Source: Streptomyces luteolifulvus
GTDB lineage: Bacteria; Actinomycetota; Actinomycetes; Streptomycetales; Streptomycetaceae
DNA: 64,000 nucleotides
Direction of reading: 5' to 3'
NCBI RefSeq assembly: GCF_008806595.1
Contig: NZ_VZRB01000005.1
Coordinates: 157,584-221,583, forward strand
A program made the translations under genes and the position numbers. Positions 19,074-26,494 of this stretch are shown piece after piece. The notes below the pieces were generated by a model that made no database searches, was not told the DNA's origin, and saw nothing but the letters and a program-made list of their open reading frames with translations. Every line of letters begins with the position of its first letter. Position 1 is the first letter of the stretch.

Positions 19074-20090
19074 TCATGCGCAGGCCGGCATCGTGATCGG
19101 ATCCAGCGCTCGCACCGGCCGCACGGAGCCGACCGGCACGCCGCCGCCGAGCAGCGGTTCGCCCGCGAACTCGGTCAGCCGTGCCGGATCGACGCCGGCG
19201 CGTGCGAGCGCCGCCGCGGCGACCGGGACGCGTGCCCGGTTCGCCCCGTCGGCGATCTTCACGGCGACGGCGCGGCCGTCCGGCAGCGCGGCGACCTGGA
19301 CGCCCTCGAAGCCGTCCTTGGCGAGCAGTCCGGGTACGGCCCGCATCAGCGCGGCCACGTCACGGCCGGAGCCGGAGGCCATCTCGGCGTGCTCGCGCAT
19401 CGCGTCCGCCACCCGCGCCTCCGGGGTGCCGGGGAGGGCCGTGGTGATACGGGCGGCGGCCCGGGCCAGGCCGTGCAGGGAGACGGAGAACAGGGGTGCG
19501 CCGCAGCCGTCGACGCTCACCTGGGCGATGCGCTGCCCGGTGAGGTCCTCGACGGTCTCCGCGATCACCTGCTGGAGCGGGTGCCCGGGATCGAGGTAGT
19601 CGTCCAGGGACCAGCCGCCCAGCTTGCAGACGTACAGCATGGCCGCGTGCTTGCCGGAGCAGTTCTGGGCGAGTCTGCTGGGCAGCCGCCCCTCGCGCAC
19701 CCAGGCGTCCCGGACGACCGGGTCGAACGGCAGGTCGGGAACGTTGCGCAGGTGGCCCTCGGTGAGCCCGGCGAGCTCCAGGATCCGCCGGGTGCCGGCG
19801 AGGTGGCGTTCCTCACCGGAGTGGCTGGCCGCGGCGAGCGAGAGCAGCTCTCCGTCGAGGGGAAGTCCCGCGCGCAGCATGGCGACGGCCTGGACGGGCT
19901 TGAGGGCCGAGCGCGGGTAGAAGGCCGCCTCGACGTCGCCGAGCTGGAGTCGGACGTCGCCGTCGGCGCCGAGGACGACCACGGAGCCGTAGTGGATGCC
20001 CTCGACCACCCCGCCTCGTATGAGGTGGGCGACGGGAGCGTGGAGGGGTTCACGGACAAGGGGTGGGTCCGCTGTGGAACTGCTGTACAT
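19074..20090 (-). CDS. Asparaginase II-type L-asparaginase
   Basis: A 338-residue protein of the PF06089 (COG4448) asparaginase family, distinct from the E. coli AnsA/AnsB fold. Diagnostic segments are YPRSALKPVQA (about residues 58-68), LAAASHSGEERH, NCSGKHAAML and SVDGCGAPLFSVSL. It should release ammonia from asparagine in the cytoplasm. Start at 20090 was chosen because the conserved N-terminus begins soon after and AGG lies upstream. It is the first enzyme gene after the GntR regulator. Confidence 0.9.
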   Translation of the reverse strand: MYSSSTADPPLVREPLHAPVAHLIRGGVVEGIHYGSVVVLGADGDVRLQLGDVEAAFYPRSALKPVQAVAMLRAGLPLDGELLSLAAASHSGEERHLAGTRRILELAGLTEGHLRNVPDLPFDPVVRDAWVREGRLPSRLAQNCSGKHAAMLYVCKLGGWSLDDYLDPGHPLQQVIAETVEDLTGQRIAQVSVDGCGAPLFSVSLHGLARAAARITTALPGTPEARVADAMREHAEMASGSGRDVAALMRAVPGLLAKDGFEGVQVAALPDGRAVAVKIADGANRARVPVAAAALARAGVDPARLTEFAGEPLLGGGVPVGSVRPVRALDPITMPACA

Positions 20091-20134
20091 GTCTGCCTGT
20101 TGTCGTGGGTGGACGTGGAGGCGGACGCGCATGT

Positions 20135-20266
20135 CAGGCGTCGGCTTCGGTGGTTGACGTGCGTGCGACCCGGCCGCGGACGCCGTACCATCCGGCGACC
20201 AGGGCTCCGACGATCAGCGGAAGACACAGCACGGTGGTGCGTCCGGCGCCGCCGTCGGCGTACATG
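20135..20266 (-). CDS. Possible 43-residue membrane protein
   Basis: A short frame between the GntR and asparaginase genes encodes one strongly hydrophobic helix (TTVLCLPLIVGALVAGWYGV) followed by an Arg-rich cytoplasmic tail and an acidic end (STTEADA). It would be a single-pass protein. No clear ribosome site precedes the ATG. A GTG that overlaps the GntR stop (GTGA) begins in another frame, so a frameshift joining the two frames, or translational coupling, is possible. Not recognised as a known family. Confidence 0.4.
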
Positions 20267-20293
20267 AGGACCAGGACAGGAGGTGCTGCTCGC

Positions 20294-21025
20294 TCACGCC
20301 TCGGGTCCGCCTTCCGTGGGGGAGTCCGTGCGCGTTGCGCGCACGATGTCGGTGAGGGTCGTGGAGACGCGGTCGAGGTGGTGTTCCATGGCCTCCACCG
20401 CGTCGTGTTCGCTGCCGTCGGCGAGCGCCTCGACGATCGCCCGGTGTTCGCGGTTGGACTGCTCCCGGCGGCCGCCGAGTTCGTTGAGGAACGCCGACTG
20501 GCGGGCCAGTGCGTCGCGGATCTCCTCGATGACCCGGCGGAAGACCGGGTTCTGCGCGGCCTCGGCCACCGCGAGGTGGAACAGCGAGTCCATCGCGACC
20601 CATGCGGTGGTGTCCGTCTCCCGTTCCATACGGTCCAGCAGATGCGCCAGATGATCGAGGTTCTCCGGGGTTCGGCGCAGGGCCGCGTACCCGGCGACCG
20701 GGATCTCGATGTGGCGGCGGACCTCCAGCAGGTCGCTGGCCGCGTAGTCGCCGAAGGTGGGGTCCTCGACGGTGTTGGCGACCACGAAGGTGCCCTTGCC
20801 GGTCTTGGAGACGGTCAGCCCCATGGTCTGCAGGGCCCGCAGGGCCTCGCGCAGCACGGGGCGGGAGACCTCGAGAGTGCGGCAGAGCTCCGCCTCGGAG
20901 GGGAGTCTGTCGCCGATGAGGTACTCGCCGCGCTCGATGGCGCCGCGAAGGTGGGCGAGGACCGCTTCCATGGCGCTGACGCGCCGCGGCACCCCTCCAC
21001 CTGTCTGGCTGTCTGACAGGTTCAC
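20294..21025 (-). CDS. GntR/FadR-family transcriptional regulator
   Basis: A 243-residue repressor with an N-terminal winged helix (DRLPSEAELCRTLEVSRPVLREALRAL, with the usual recognition helix) and an all-helical FCD effector domain with metal- or acid-binding residues (DSLFHLAVAEAAQNP, NREHRAIVEAL). Effectors in this family are often carboxylic or amino acids. The GTG start has AGGA eight bases upstream. A CTGTCTGACAG palindrome falls inside its first codons, suggesting autorepression. Position at the head of the asparaginase-aspartase-glutaminase group suggests it controls them in response to an amino acid or C4 acid. Confidence 0.85.
   Translation of the reverse strand: MNLSDSQTGGGVPRRVSAMEAVLAHLRGAIERGEYLIGDRLPSEAELCRTLEVSRPVLREALRALQTMGLTVSKTGKGTFVVANTVEDPTFGDYAASDLLEVRRHIEIPVAGYAALRRTPENLDHLAHLLDRMERETDTTAWVAMDSLFHLAVAEAAQNPVFRRVIEEIRDALARQSAFLNELGGRREQSNREHRAIVEALADGSEHDAVEAMEHHLDRVSTTLTDIVRATRTDSPTEGGPEA
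21009..21019. promoter_or_regulatory. Candidate GntR operator
   Basis: CTGTCTGACAG is a perfect 5+1+5 palindrome just inside the gntR start. The half CTGTCTG is also repeated directly at 21001-21007. GntR/FadR regulators commonly bind T-G-T-N-A-C-A-like palindromes. Confidence 0.5.
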
Positions 21026-21133
21026 AGAAGTGATCCTGCGGGTGACGGAAGGCGGCTGTCAAGGCGGATGAAAAGAAAAATTCATGAGGGCGTGGAGCCT
21101 GAAATTCTGCTGCACGCCCCGCGCCCCGCACGC

Positions 21134-21970
21134 TCAGCTGTCGAGCACACCCGTGGCCAGCAGCCCGAACAGCGTCACACCCACGACGATCCGGTAGATC
21201 ACGAAGGCGTTGAAGGAGTGCTTGGCGACGAACTTCAGCAGCCAGGCGATGGAGGCGTAGGCGACCCCGAACGACACCACGGTGCCGACGGCGAGCGGCG
21301 CGGCCCCCACGCCCGTGCCGAGGGCGTCCTTGAGCTCGTACAGGCCCGCGCCGGTGAGGGCGGGGATGCCGAGGAAGAACGACAGACGGGTGGCGGCGAC
21401 CCGGTCCAGGTCGAGCATCAGGGCCGTGGACATGGTGGCGCCGGAGCGCGAGAAGCCGGGGAACAGCAGCGCGAGGATCTGCGAACTGCCGACGAGCATC
21501 GCGTCCTTGAACGAGGTGTCGTCCTCCCCGCGCTTGTGCCGTCCCATCCGGTCCGCCGCCCACATCACGCCGCTGCCGGCGATCAGCGAGCCGGCGACCA
21601 CCCAGAGGGAGGCGAGCGGCCCTTCGATGAGGGGCTTGGCGGCCAGGCCGACCGCGACGATCGGGATCGTCGCGTAAATCACCCACCAGGCGAACTTGTA
21701 GTCGTGGTGGTACCGCTCCTCCTTGTCGCGCAGCCCGCGGCCCCAGGCGGAGACGATGCGCACGATGTCCTTGAAGAAGTACACGAGCACGGCGGCGATG
21801 GCACCGACCTGGATGACGGCCGAGAAGCCCACGACCGCGTCGTCGTCGACGGGAATCCCCATCAGCCCCTCGGCGATCTTCAGATGGCCGGTGGAGGAGA
21901 CGGGCAGGAACTCGGTCACCCCCTCGACGGCTCCGAGGACGACGGCCTGACCGACGTTGATGACGCTCAT
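21134..21970 (-). CDS. uppP: Undecaprenyl-diphosphatase
   Basis: A 278-residue polytopic membrane enzyme (BacA/UppP type) that recycles undecaprenyl pyrophosphate for cell-wall synthesis and confers bacitracin tolerance. The two signature motifs are visible: EGVTEFLPVSSTGHL (about residues 16-30) and PGFSRSGATMS (about 170-180). Seven or eight hydrophobic segments follow the family pattern. The start at 21970 fits the family N-terminus; the upstream open frame is not homologous. It is a single gene, divergent in function from its neighbours. Confidence 0.95.
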   Translation of the reverse strand: MSVINVGQAVVLGAVEGVTEFLPVSSTGHLKIAEGLMGIPVDDDAVVGFSAVIQVGAIAAVLVYFFKDIVRIVSAWGRGLRDKEERYHHDYKFAWWVIYATIPIVAVGLAAKPLIEGPLASLWVVAGSLIAGSGVMWAADRMGRHKRGEDDTSFKDAMLVGSSQILALLFPGFSRSGATMSTALMLDLDRVAATRLSFFLGIPALTGAGLYELKDALGTGVGAAPLAVGTVVSFGVAYASIAWLLKFVAKHSFNAFVIYRIVVGVTLFGLLATGVLDS

Positions 21971-22040
21971 GGGATCCAGTTCTGAGGAGGTGGCCGACAG
22001 TGCAGAAGGCAGTCTTACTACGCCCGGGTGTGGCCGTGGC

Positions 22041-22415
22041 TCACGCCCACACGGCCTGGGCGATCGACGCCCCGGCGAATGCCGCACCGAGTCCGGCCGT
22101 CACGCTCCCGGCGATGTTGGCGGCGGCGTAGAGGCCCGCCCCGGTCTCGGCCAGCCGGAGCGTCTCGTAGGAGAAGGTCGAATAGGTGGTCAGGGCCCCG
22201 CACAGACCGGTGCCGATGAGCAGCTGCAGGTGGGAACCGGCGGCTCCGGCGGCGGCCGCGCCGGTCAACAGCCCGAGGACGAGGGAGCCGCTGACGTTCA
22301 CCGCGAAGGTGCCCCAGGGGAAGACCGAGTCGTGCCTGGCCTGCACCGCACGGTCGGTGAGGTAGCGCAGCGGGGCACCGACGACGGCCCCCGCGACGAC
22401 CAGCAGCCAGTTCAC
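22041..22415 (-). CDS. crcB: Fluoride channel CrcB, copy 1
   Basis: A 124-residue four-helix Fluc-type fluoride channel subunit. Family motifs are [27 protein letters not shown] with the pore Asn, and [15 protein letters not shown] with the Na+-site and Phe-box residues. Actinobacteria often encode two such proteins that form a heterodimer. The GTG start overlaps the stop of the DUF190 gene (GTGA). It is the last gene of the three-gene operon. Confidence 0.93.
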   Translation of the reverse strand: MNWLLVVAGAVVGAPLRYLTDRAVQARHDSVFPWGTFAVNVSGSLVLGLLTGAAAAGAAGSHLQLLIGTGLCGALTTYSTFSYETLRLAETGAGLYAAANIAGSVTAGLGAAFAGASIAQAVWA

Positions 22416-22807
22416 AACGACCTCTTACCTTTCCTGCCCGTTTCGCCCGGAGTGCCGGCGTCGGTCGTCGCGTCGCGGCCGGTGTACCGGATGACCTCGC
22501 AGTCGTCGAGGACGACGAGACCTTCGCTGACGAGTTCGTCGAGCTGCGGCAGGAAGGCGCGGACCCGCTCCTCGGTGTCGACGACGACGACGGCGACGGG
22601 CAGGTCCTCGCTCAGTGAGAGCAGTCGCGAGGTGTGGATCAGCGAGGAGGCGCCGAACCCCTCGACCCCGCGGAAGACACTGGCGCCCGCGAGTCCCGCC
22701 GCGCGGGCGCGGTGCACGATCTCGGTGTAGAGGGGCTTGCGGTGCCAGGTGTCGTTCTCGCCGATGAAGACGGTCAGCCGCAGGGCGCGGCCGGTGAGCC
22801 TGGTCAT
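22412..22807 (-). CDS. DUF190 protein of fluoride operon
   Basis: A 131-residue DUF190 protein. The N-terminus [19 protein letters not shown] is typical, as is [19 protein letters not shown]. These proteins have a PII-like fold and often accompany crcB genes, so a regulatory or accessory role in fluoride export is likely. The ATG has GGAGG five bases upstream and overlaps the stop of the upstream crcB by four bases, as its own stop overlaps the next. Confidence 0.9.
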   Translation of the reverse strand: MTRLTGRALRLTVFIGENDTWHRKPLYTEIVHRARAAGLAGASVFRGVEGFGASSLIHTSRLLSLSEDLPVAVVVVDTEERVRAFLPQLDELVSEGLVVLDDCEVIRYTGRDATTDAGTPGETGRKGKRSL

Positions 22808-23265
22808 GGTTGCCTCCACTTCAGAACGCGGCGCGCGGTCGCGACCCCGAGCCACACCGCCGAGAGCGCCGCGACGAGGGTCGCGGCGAGGTAGGCCAGG
22901 CCCGTGCCGGGCCGGCCGGAGTCGACGAGCCGCTGGATGTCGACGGCGTACGTGGAGAAGGTGGTGAAACCGCCGAGCACCCCGGTGCCGAAGAAGGGGC
23001 GCACCAGGCGGTGGGCGGCCCAGACATCGGTGATGACCACCATGAACACACCGATCACCGCGCAGCCGACGACGTTGGTACAGAAGGTCGCCCACGGGAA
23101 GTGGCCCGGCTCGGTGGGCCAGGCGAGCTGGGCCGCGTACCGGGCGACGGCGCCTGTGGCACCGCCGAGCGCGACCACCGCGACGACGGGCGCCTGACCG
23201 CGCCAGACGGGCGGCCGTGGGGTGCGCGGCGGGACGCGGAGGTTCTCGGCTTCCCGGGCTGTCAT
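22804..23265 (-). CDS. crcB: Fluoride channel CrcB, copy 2
   Basis: A 153-residue CrcB/Fluc subunit with an extra N-terminal tail of about 25 residues compared with copy 1. Key motifs are [32 protein letters not shown] with the pore Asn, and [15 protein letters not shown]. It is the first gene of the operon and ends in an ATGA overlap with DUF190. Two different subunits suggest an obligate heterodimeric channel. The leader was checked for a crcB fluoride riboswitch and no match to its conserved pieces was found. Confidence 0.93.
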   Translation of the reverse strand: MTAREAENLRVPPRTPRPPVWRGQAPVVAVVALGGATGAVARYAAQLAWPTEPGHFPWATFCTNVVGCAVIGVFMVVITDVWAAHRLVRPFFGTGVLGGFTTFSTYAVDIQRLVDSGRPGTGLAYLAATLVAALSAVWLGVATARRVLKWRQP

Positions 23266-23312
23266 GGTGTGCTTGCGTCTCCTGCTCGCCGGTACGGCGG
23301 GCCCCACCGCCG

Positions 23313-23334
23313 GGCCGCGAGGGTGATCGCGGCC
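23313..23334 (-). other. Hairpin in crcB operon leader
   Basis: GGCCGCGA / TCGCGGCC forms a perfect 8-bp stem with a 6-nt loop, 48-69 bases upstream of the first crcB start. It may end the upstream SMP-30 transcript or shape the crcB leader. Confidence 0.4.
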
Positions 23335-23366
23335 GGTGAACAGGGTAGCGCCGGGCCGCACCCGGG

Positions 23367-24329
23367 TCATTTCAGCGCGGGTGCCTCGCACACGGCCACC
23401 CCGCGCTCCCACAGGCTCCCCAGGACCAGGTGGCCGGCGGCCTGGCAGACGGCGGTGACCATACGGAAGCCGGAGCGCCGGCGCGCGAGATGCTGGACGA
23501 CGTTCCCATGGTCGTCGACCGCGAGGACACCGATCGTCCCGGTGGGGCGGAAGGGCGCCCGTACGGCCACGCGCGCTGCGGTGCGGCGGACCGCCGGCGC
23601 GCTGCGGCGCAGCAGGTCCAGCGGCGGTACCCGGGGACCCGCGAGGGCGACCAGGATCGGCCCGTCGGGGCCGGCCCGCCACAGGTTGTCGGGCATGCCC
23701 GGGAGGTCCTTTGCGAAGGGCTCGCTCCGGCCCGCGTCCGGCCCGGTGAGCCAGTAACGGGTCAGCCGGTACGCGCCCGTCTCGGCGACGACCAGGAAGG
23801 AGCCGTCGCCGCCGACGGCGAGCCCGTTGGCGAACCGGAGCCCCTCCAGCAGTACTTCGGGTGTGTCGCTGCCGGGGGCGAGGCGCAGCAGCCGGCCCGT
23901 CGCGGTGTGCTCGACCAGATCACCGATCCACTGGTCCAGGGGGTAGCGGCGGCTGGAGACCGTGAAGCAGACGCTGCCGTCGGGCAGGGCGACGACATTG
24001 CTGCAGAACCTCAGGCGCTCCCCCGCCAGCGAGTCGGCGAGGACGCGCACGACGCCGTCGCCGAGGCCGACGCGCAGCAGGCCGCGTTCGGCATCACACA
24101 CCAACAGGGCGTCGTCGGGGAGGAGTTCGAGGCCGAGGGGCCGCCCGCCGGTCTCGGCGAGCACCTCGATGCGGGTCGCGGCCGGATCCGTGAATCCGTC
24201 GATGCGCAGGATGCGGCCGTCCTCCACTCCGGTGAGCACACGGCCGCGGGCGTCGGCGACGACGTCCTCGGGGCCGCGGCCGCCGATCGCTACGTAATGG
24301 CGTGGGACGAGAGCCCTGGGACGGTCCAT
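23367..24329 (-). CDS. SMP-30/strictosidine-synthase-like beta-propeller
   Basis: A 320-residue six-bladed beta-propeller. Segments such as [42 protein letters not shown] and [20 protein letters not shown] match the SMP-30/strictosidine-synthase-like group, whose bacterial members are mostly calcium-dependent lactonases or esterases. Blade repeats with D-G-R/S turns are visible. No signal peptide. It lies 71 bases downstream of an ArsR-type regulator on the same strand and is probably under its control. Substrate unknown. Confidence 0.8.
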   Translation of the reverse strand: MDRPRALVPRHYVAIGGRGPEDVVADARGRVLTGVEDGRILRIDGFTDPAATRIEVLAETGGRPLGLELLPDDALLVCDAERGLLRVGLGDGVVRVLADSLAGERLRFCSNVVALPDGSVCFTVSSRRYPLDQWIGDLVEHTATGRLLRLAPGSDTPEVLLEGLRFANGLAVGGDGSFLVVAETGAYRLTRYWLTGPDAGRSEPFAKDLPGMPDNLWRAGPDGPILVALAGPRVPPLDLLRRSAPAVRRTAARVAVRAPFRPTGTIGVLAVDDHGNVVQHLARRRSGFRMVTAVCQAAGHLVLGSLWERGVAVCEAPALK

Positions 24330-24400
24330 GTGTGCCTGTCCTTACCTGTCCTGTTGCCCGGTCGGGAGCCTCGCCGCTTTGTACCCCCTGCGGCCCTTCC

Positions 24401-24688
24401 CTACCAGCCCTTCTCGAACATGCGCGCCACCTCGGCGATCCGCACCTCGTCGCGCCGGTAGTAGGTGCGCCGCCGGATCCTCCTGGTGCGCAGCATGCCC
24501 ATGTTCGCGAGCAGGCCGAGATGGGTGTCCGCGACCGAGCGGCGCACACCGAGCTTGCCGGCGACGGCATCCGCGGTGACCCCGTCCTCGAGGAGGTCGC
24601 CGTGCCGCTGCGGCGGGAAGTGCGCAACGGGGTCCTTCAGCCATTCCAGGATGTCCAGGCGCCTCGCGCTGACGGAAGTCCTCAGCAT
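24401..24688 (-). CDS. ArsR-like winged-helix regulator
   Basis: A 95-residue helix-turn-helix protein with a winged helix (DGVTADAVAGKLGVRRSVADTHLGLLANMGMLRTRRI) and the LRTSVSARRLDILEWLKDP N-terminus seen in DUF5937/ArsR-type Streptomyces regulators. It has no Cys and so no classic arsenic or metal site. The start was placed at 24688, behind GGAAGGGG five bases upstream; the open frame before it is not homologous. It likely controls the SMP-30 gene and perhaps the divergent unit to its right. Confidence 0.75.
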   Translation of the reverse strand: MLRTSVSARRLDILEWLKDPVAHFPPQRHGDLLEDGVTADAVAGKLGVRRSVADTHLGLLANMGMLRTRRIRRRTYYRRDEVRIAEVARMFEKGW

Positions 24689-24785
24689 GTCGTCCCCTTC
24701 CGTCCGGGCCTCCTCGAACCGCGTCCTCCCACTGTCCCGCAGACGGCGGCACCGCGTCCGGGACTCCGCACGTCTTGTCCGGTAC

Positions 24786-24814
24786 CGAACTCCTTTGCGA
24801 CAAAAAGGAGTTCG
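24786..24814. promoter_or_regulatory. 11-bp perfect inverted repeat burying a ribosome site
   Basis: CGAACTCCTTT and AAAGGAGTTCG flank a 7-nt loop. The right arm contains a perfect AAAGGAG ribosome site eight bases before an ATG (24819). The left arm is its exact complement. It could be a DNA operator for the adjacent ArsR-type regulator or an mRNA hairpin that hides the ribosome site. Confidence 0.6.
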
Positions 24815-24818
24815 AGCG

Positions 24819-25007
24819 ATGGCCGTACGGGACAACGGAAGGGTCCCGGCCGCACCCGGGCGGCCGGGCGCCTCGTGGTTGCCTCGGCGATGGCCTCACC
24901 ACGACAGCGCCGGGAGCTCCTTGAGGAGCCCCGACGGGTCGCAGCACGCCCACCCGCGCCCCGGTCGGTCAGGATCGGAGAAGCCACTCCCCCCTCCCCC
25001 GGCCTAG
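24819..25007 (+). CDS. Short reading frame behind the hairpin, possibly decayed
   Basis: A 62-codon frame with an excellent AAAGGAG site. Its product is Pro/Arg-rich and not convincing. In another frame the same DNA reads LVVASAMASPRQRRELLEEP, which looks more protein-like and resembles leader-peptide-like helices, so a frameshift near 24870 is possible. I cannot name it, and it may be only a leader or a remnant. Confidence 0.25.
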   Translation: MAVRDNGRVPAAPGRPGASWLPRRWPHHDSAGSSLRSPDGSQHAHPRPGRSGSEKPLPPPPA

Positions 25008-25016
25008 CGTGAAAGC

Positions 25017-25035
25017 ACCGACGGAAACCGTCGGT
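25017..25035. promoter_or_regulatory. Operator-like hairpin before VOC gene
   Basis: ACCGACGG-AAA-CCGTCGGT is a perfect 8-bp palindrome directly after a TAGCGT that could be a -10 box. It lies 49-67 bases upstream of the VOC start and so would cover the transcription start. Confidence 0.45.
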
Positions 25036-25083
25036 CCGACGACGGAACGCCTCGTCGGTCCACGCGGCAGCAAGGAGTACGTC

Positions 25084-25452
25084 ATGACCGCCGGTCTCAG
25101 GACGATCATTTACCCCGTCAAGGACCTCGCCCGGGCGAAGGCCCTGTTCGGCGCCCTGCTGGGCGTGGAGCCGTATGCCGACGAGCCGTACTACGTCGGG
25201 TTCAAGGACGCGGGGCAGGACGTCGGTCTCGACCCCAACGGGCACGCGAAGGGCATGACCGGACCGGTTCCCTACTGGCATGTGAGCGACCTCAGGTCCA
25301 CCCTCGCGGCCCTGCTGGAGGCGGGCGCCGAGCCGCTGCAGGACGTCCTGGACGTCGGCGGCGGCAAGCTGATCGCCTTCGTCAGGGACGCGGACGGCAA
25401 CCTGATCGGGCTCACCCAGGATCCGTCCCCGCAGGACCCCTCCGCCATGTGA
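25084..25452 (+). CDS. VOC-family (glyoxalase-like) protein
   Basis: A 122-residue protein of the vicinal-oxygen-chelate fold with two beta-alpha-beta modules. The N-terminus IIYPVKDLARAKALFGALLG is the family's start, and AFVRDADGNLIGLTQ is the end motif with the usual Asp-Gly-Asn turn and metal-site Glu position replaced by Gly-Leu. Function could be dioxygenase-like, antibiotic binding or unknown. AAGGAG lies six bases upstream of the ATG. It stands 58 bases before a MarR gene in the same direction. Confidence 0.8.
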   Translation: MTAGLRTIIYPVKDLARAKALFGALLGVEPYADEPYYVGFKDAGQDVGLDPNGHAKGMTGPVPYWHVSDLRSTLAALLEAGAEPLQDVLDVGGGKLIAFVRDADGNLIGLTQDPSPQDPSAM

Positions 25453-25466
25453 TTGCACACGCACTA

Positions 25467-25480
25467 GTTGCACTGTCAAC
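25467..25480. promoter_or_regulatory. Weak operator-like palindrome before marR
   Basis: GTTG-N6-CAAC within AGTTGCACTGTCAACA is an AT-richer island 31-44 bases before the marR start. Only the outer four pairs match, so this is a tentative autoregulatory site. Confidence 0.35.
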
Positions 25481-25510
25481 AAATGCGCGGAACGGTGTTA
25501 CCGTGCCCGT

Positions 25511-25900
25511 ATGGCAGTCAAGACGGACGATGCCGGGCTCGAGGAAGGCTGGCGGGACATCCTGTCGGTGCACGCGCGCACGATGTGCGAGATCGACCGA
25601 GCCCTGCACCCGCACGGGCTGGGCGCGAGCGACTTCGAGGTGCTCGACGTCCTCGCCGTCGAGTCGCCCGAGGAGGGCGACCAGTGCCGGGTGCAGAACC
25701 TCGCCGGCCGAGTGCACCTCAGCCAGAGCGCGCTGTCCCGGCTCATCGGCCGGCTGGAGAAGGACGGCCTCGTGGAGCGGTCCGTGTGCGCGGAGGACCG
25801 GCGGGGCGTGTGGGTGACCCCGACCCGCAGGGGACGCGAACTGCACGCCGAGGTGCTGCCGCTGCAGCGGGCGGTACTGGCCCGGATGCTGGGCAGCTGA
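25511..25900 (+). CDS. MarR-family transcriptional regulator
   Basis: A 129-residue winged-helix protein. The recognition region is LAGRVHLSQSALSRLIGRLEKDGLV and the wing contains CAEDRRGVWVTPTRRG, the conserved D-x-R-G MarR motif. No ribosome site is apparent immediately before the ATG, so translation may be leaderless or weak. MarR proteins are usually released from DNA by phenolic or oxidised ligands; the effector here is unknown. The neighbouring VOC gene is a likely target. Confidence 0.88.
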   Translation: MAVKTDDAGLEEGWRDILSVHARTMCEIDRALHPHGLGASDFEVLDVLAVESPEEGDQCRVQNLAGRVHLSQSALSRLIGRLEKDGLVERSVCAEDRRGVWVTPTRRGRELHAEVLPLQRAVLARMLGS

Positions 25901-25910
25901 CGAGGGGAAT

Positions 25911-26309
25911 CTACGGCCTGGCCAGCAGCGTGCGGACGCCCTCCGAGGTCAGGGTCAGCGGGTGGTGGGAGCCGGCGTCGATGGTCAGCGAGAGCTCGTC
26001 GGCCGGCCACTGCGCGGCGAGCGCGCCGAGCGGCACCAGACGGTAGCGCGAGACGAACGGCAGCAGCTCGGCCATCGCCGGCTCCGAGGTGAACACCGGG
26101 ACCACGGGACCGCCGTCCGGCTGTTCGAGCACAGGGAGGGCCACGGCCGACGGATCGGCGGCCTCCGCCTGATCGGCGTCATCGGGCACGGGTACGAGAA
26201 CGTCGCTGCTCGCCAGGGCGTCCAGCGCCGCCGTGTCGTCGGTGTTCACCGCCAGCGCGTCCAGCGCGCGCTGGGCCGGGGTGGTGTTGTCGTGAGCGGG
26301 TGTCTCCAT
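25911..26309 (-). CDS. SseB-like protein
   Basis: A 132-residue acidic protein matching the N-terminal SseB-type domain: ALDALASSDVLVPVP, then VPVFTSEPAMAELLP and a C-terminal DAGSHHPLTLTSEGVRTLL. Such proteins are common in Streptomyces and are not functionally defined. Start at 26309 is supported by GGGGA seven bases upstream. It converges on the MarR gene with 10 bases between stops and is divergent from GAPDH. Confidence 0.7.
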   Translation of the reverse strand: METPAHDNTTPAQRALDALAVNTDDTAALDALASSDVLVPVPDDADQAEAADPSAVALPVLEQPDGGPVVPVFTSEPAMAELLPFVSRYRLVPLGALAAQWPADELSLTIDAGSHHPLTLTSEGVRTLLARP

Positions 26310-26494
26310 GGCAGATCCCCTGGTAGCGGCGGTCGTACGGCCCGCCCCCGGCATGATCGCCCCGGGCGCGGTCTCCCTCGCGTACCCGAGCTTGCGCGGG
26401 GCAATCCTTCGGCGGCGAAGAACGTCACCCCCTGAGCGACCCGGAAAACGTGGGGTTTAGCATATGAGCGCCGCCTAGCTCGAAAGATAAATCT

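Noticed and set aside
23266..23366. Fluoride riboswitch before crcB
   Set aside because: The conserved GG-GATGG-GTTCGCC and GATG-CTCCTAC segments are not present; only a simple GC hairpin is seen.
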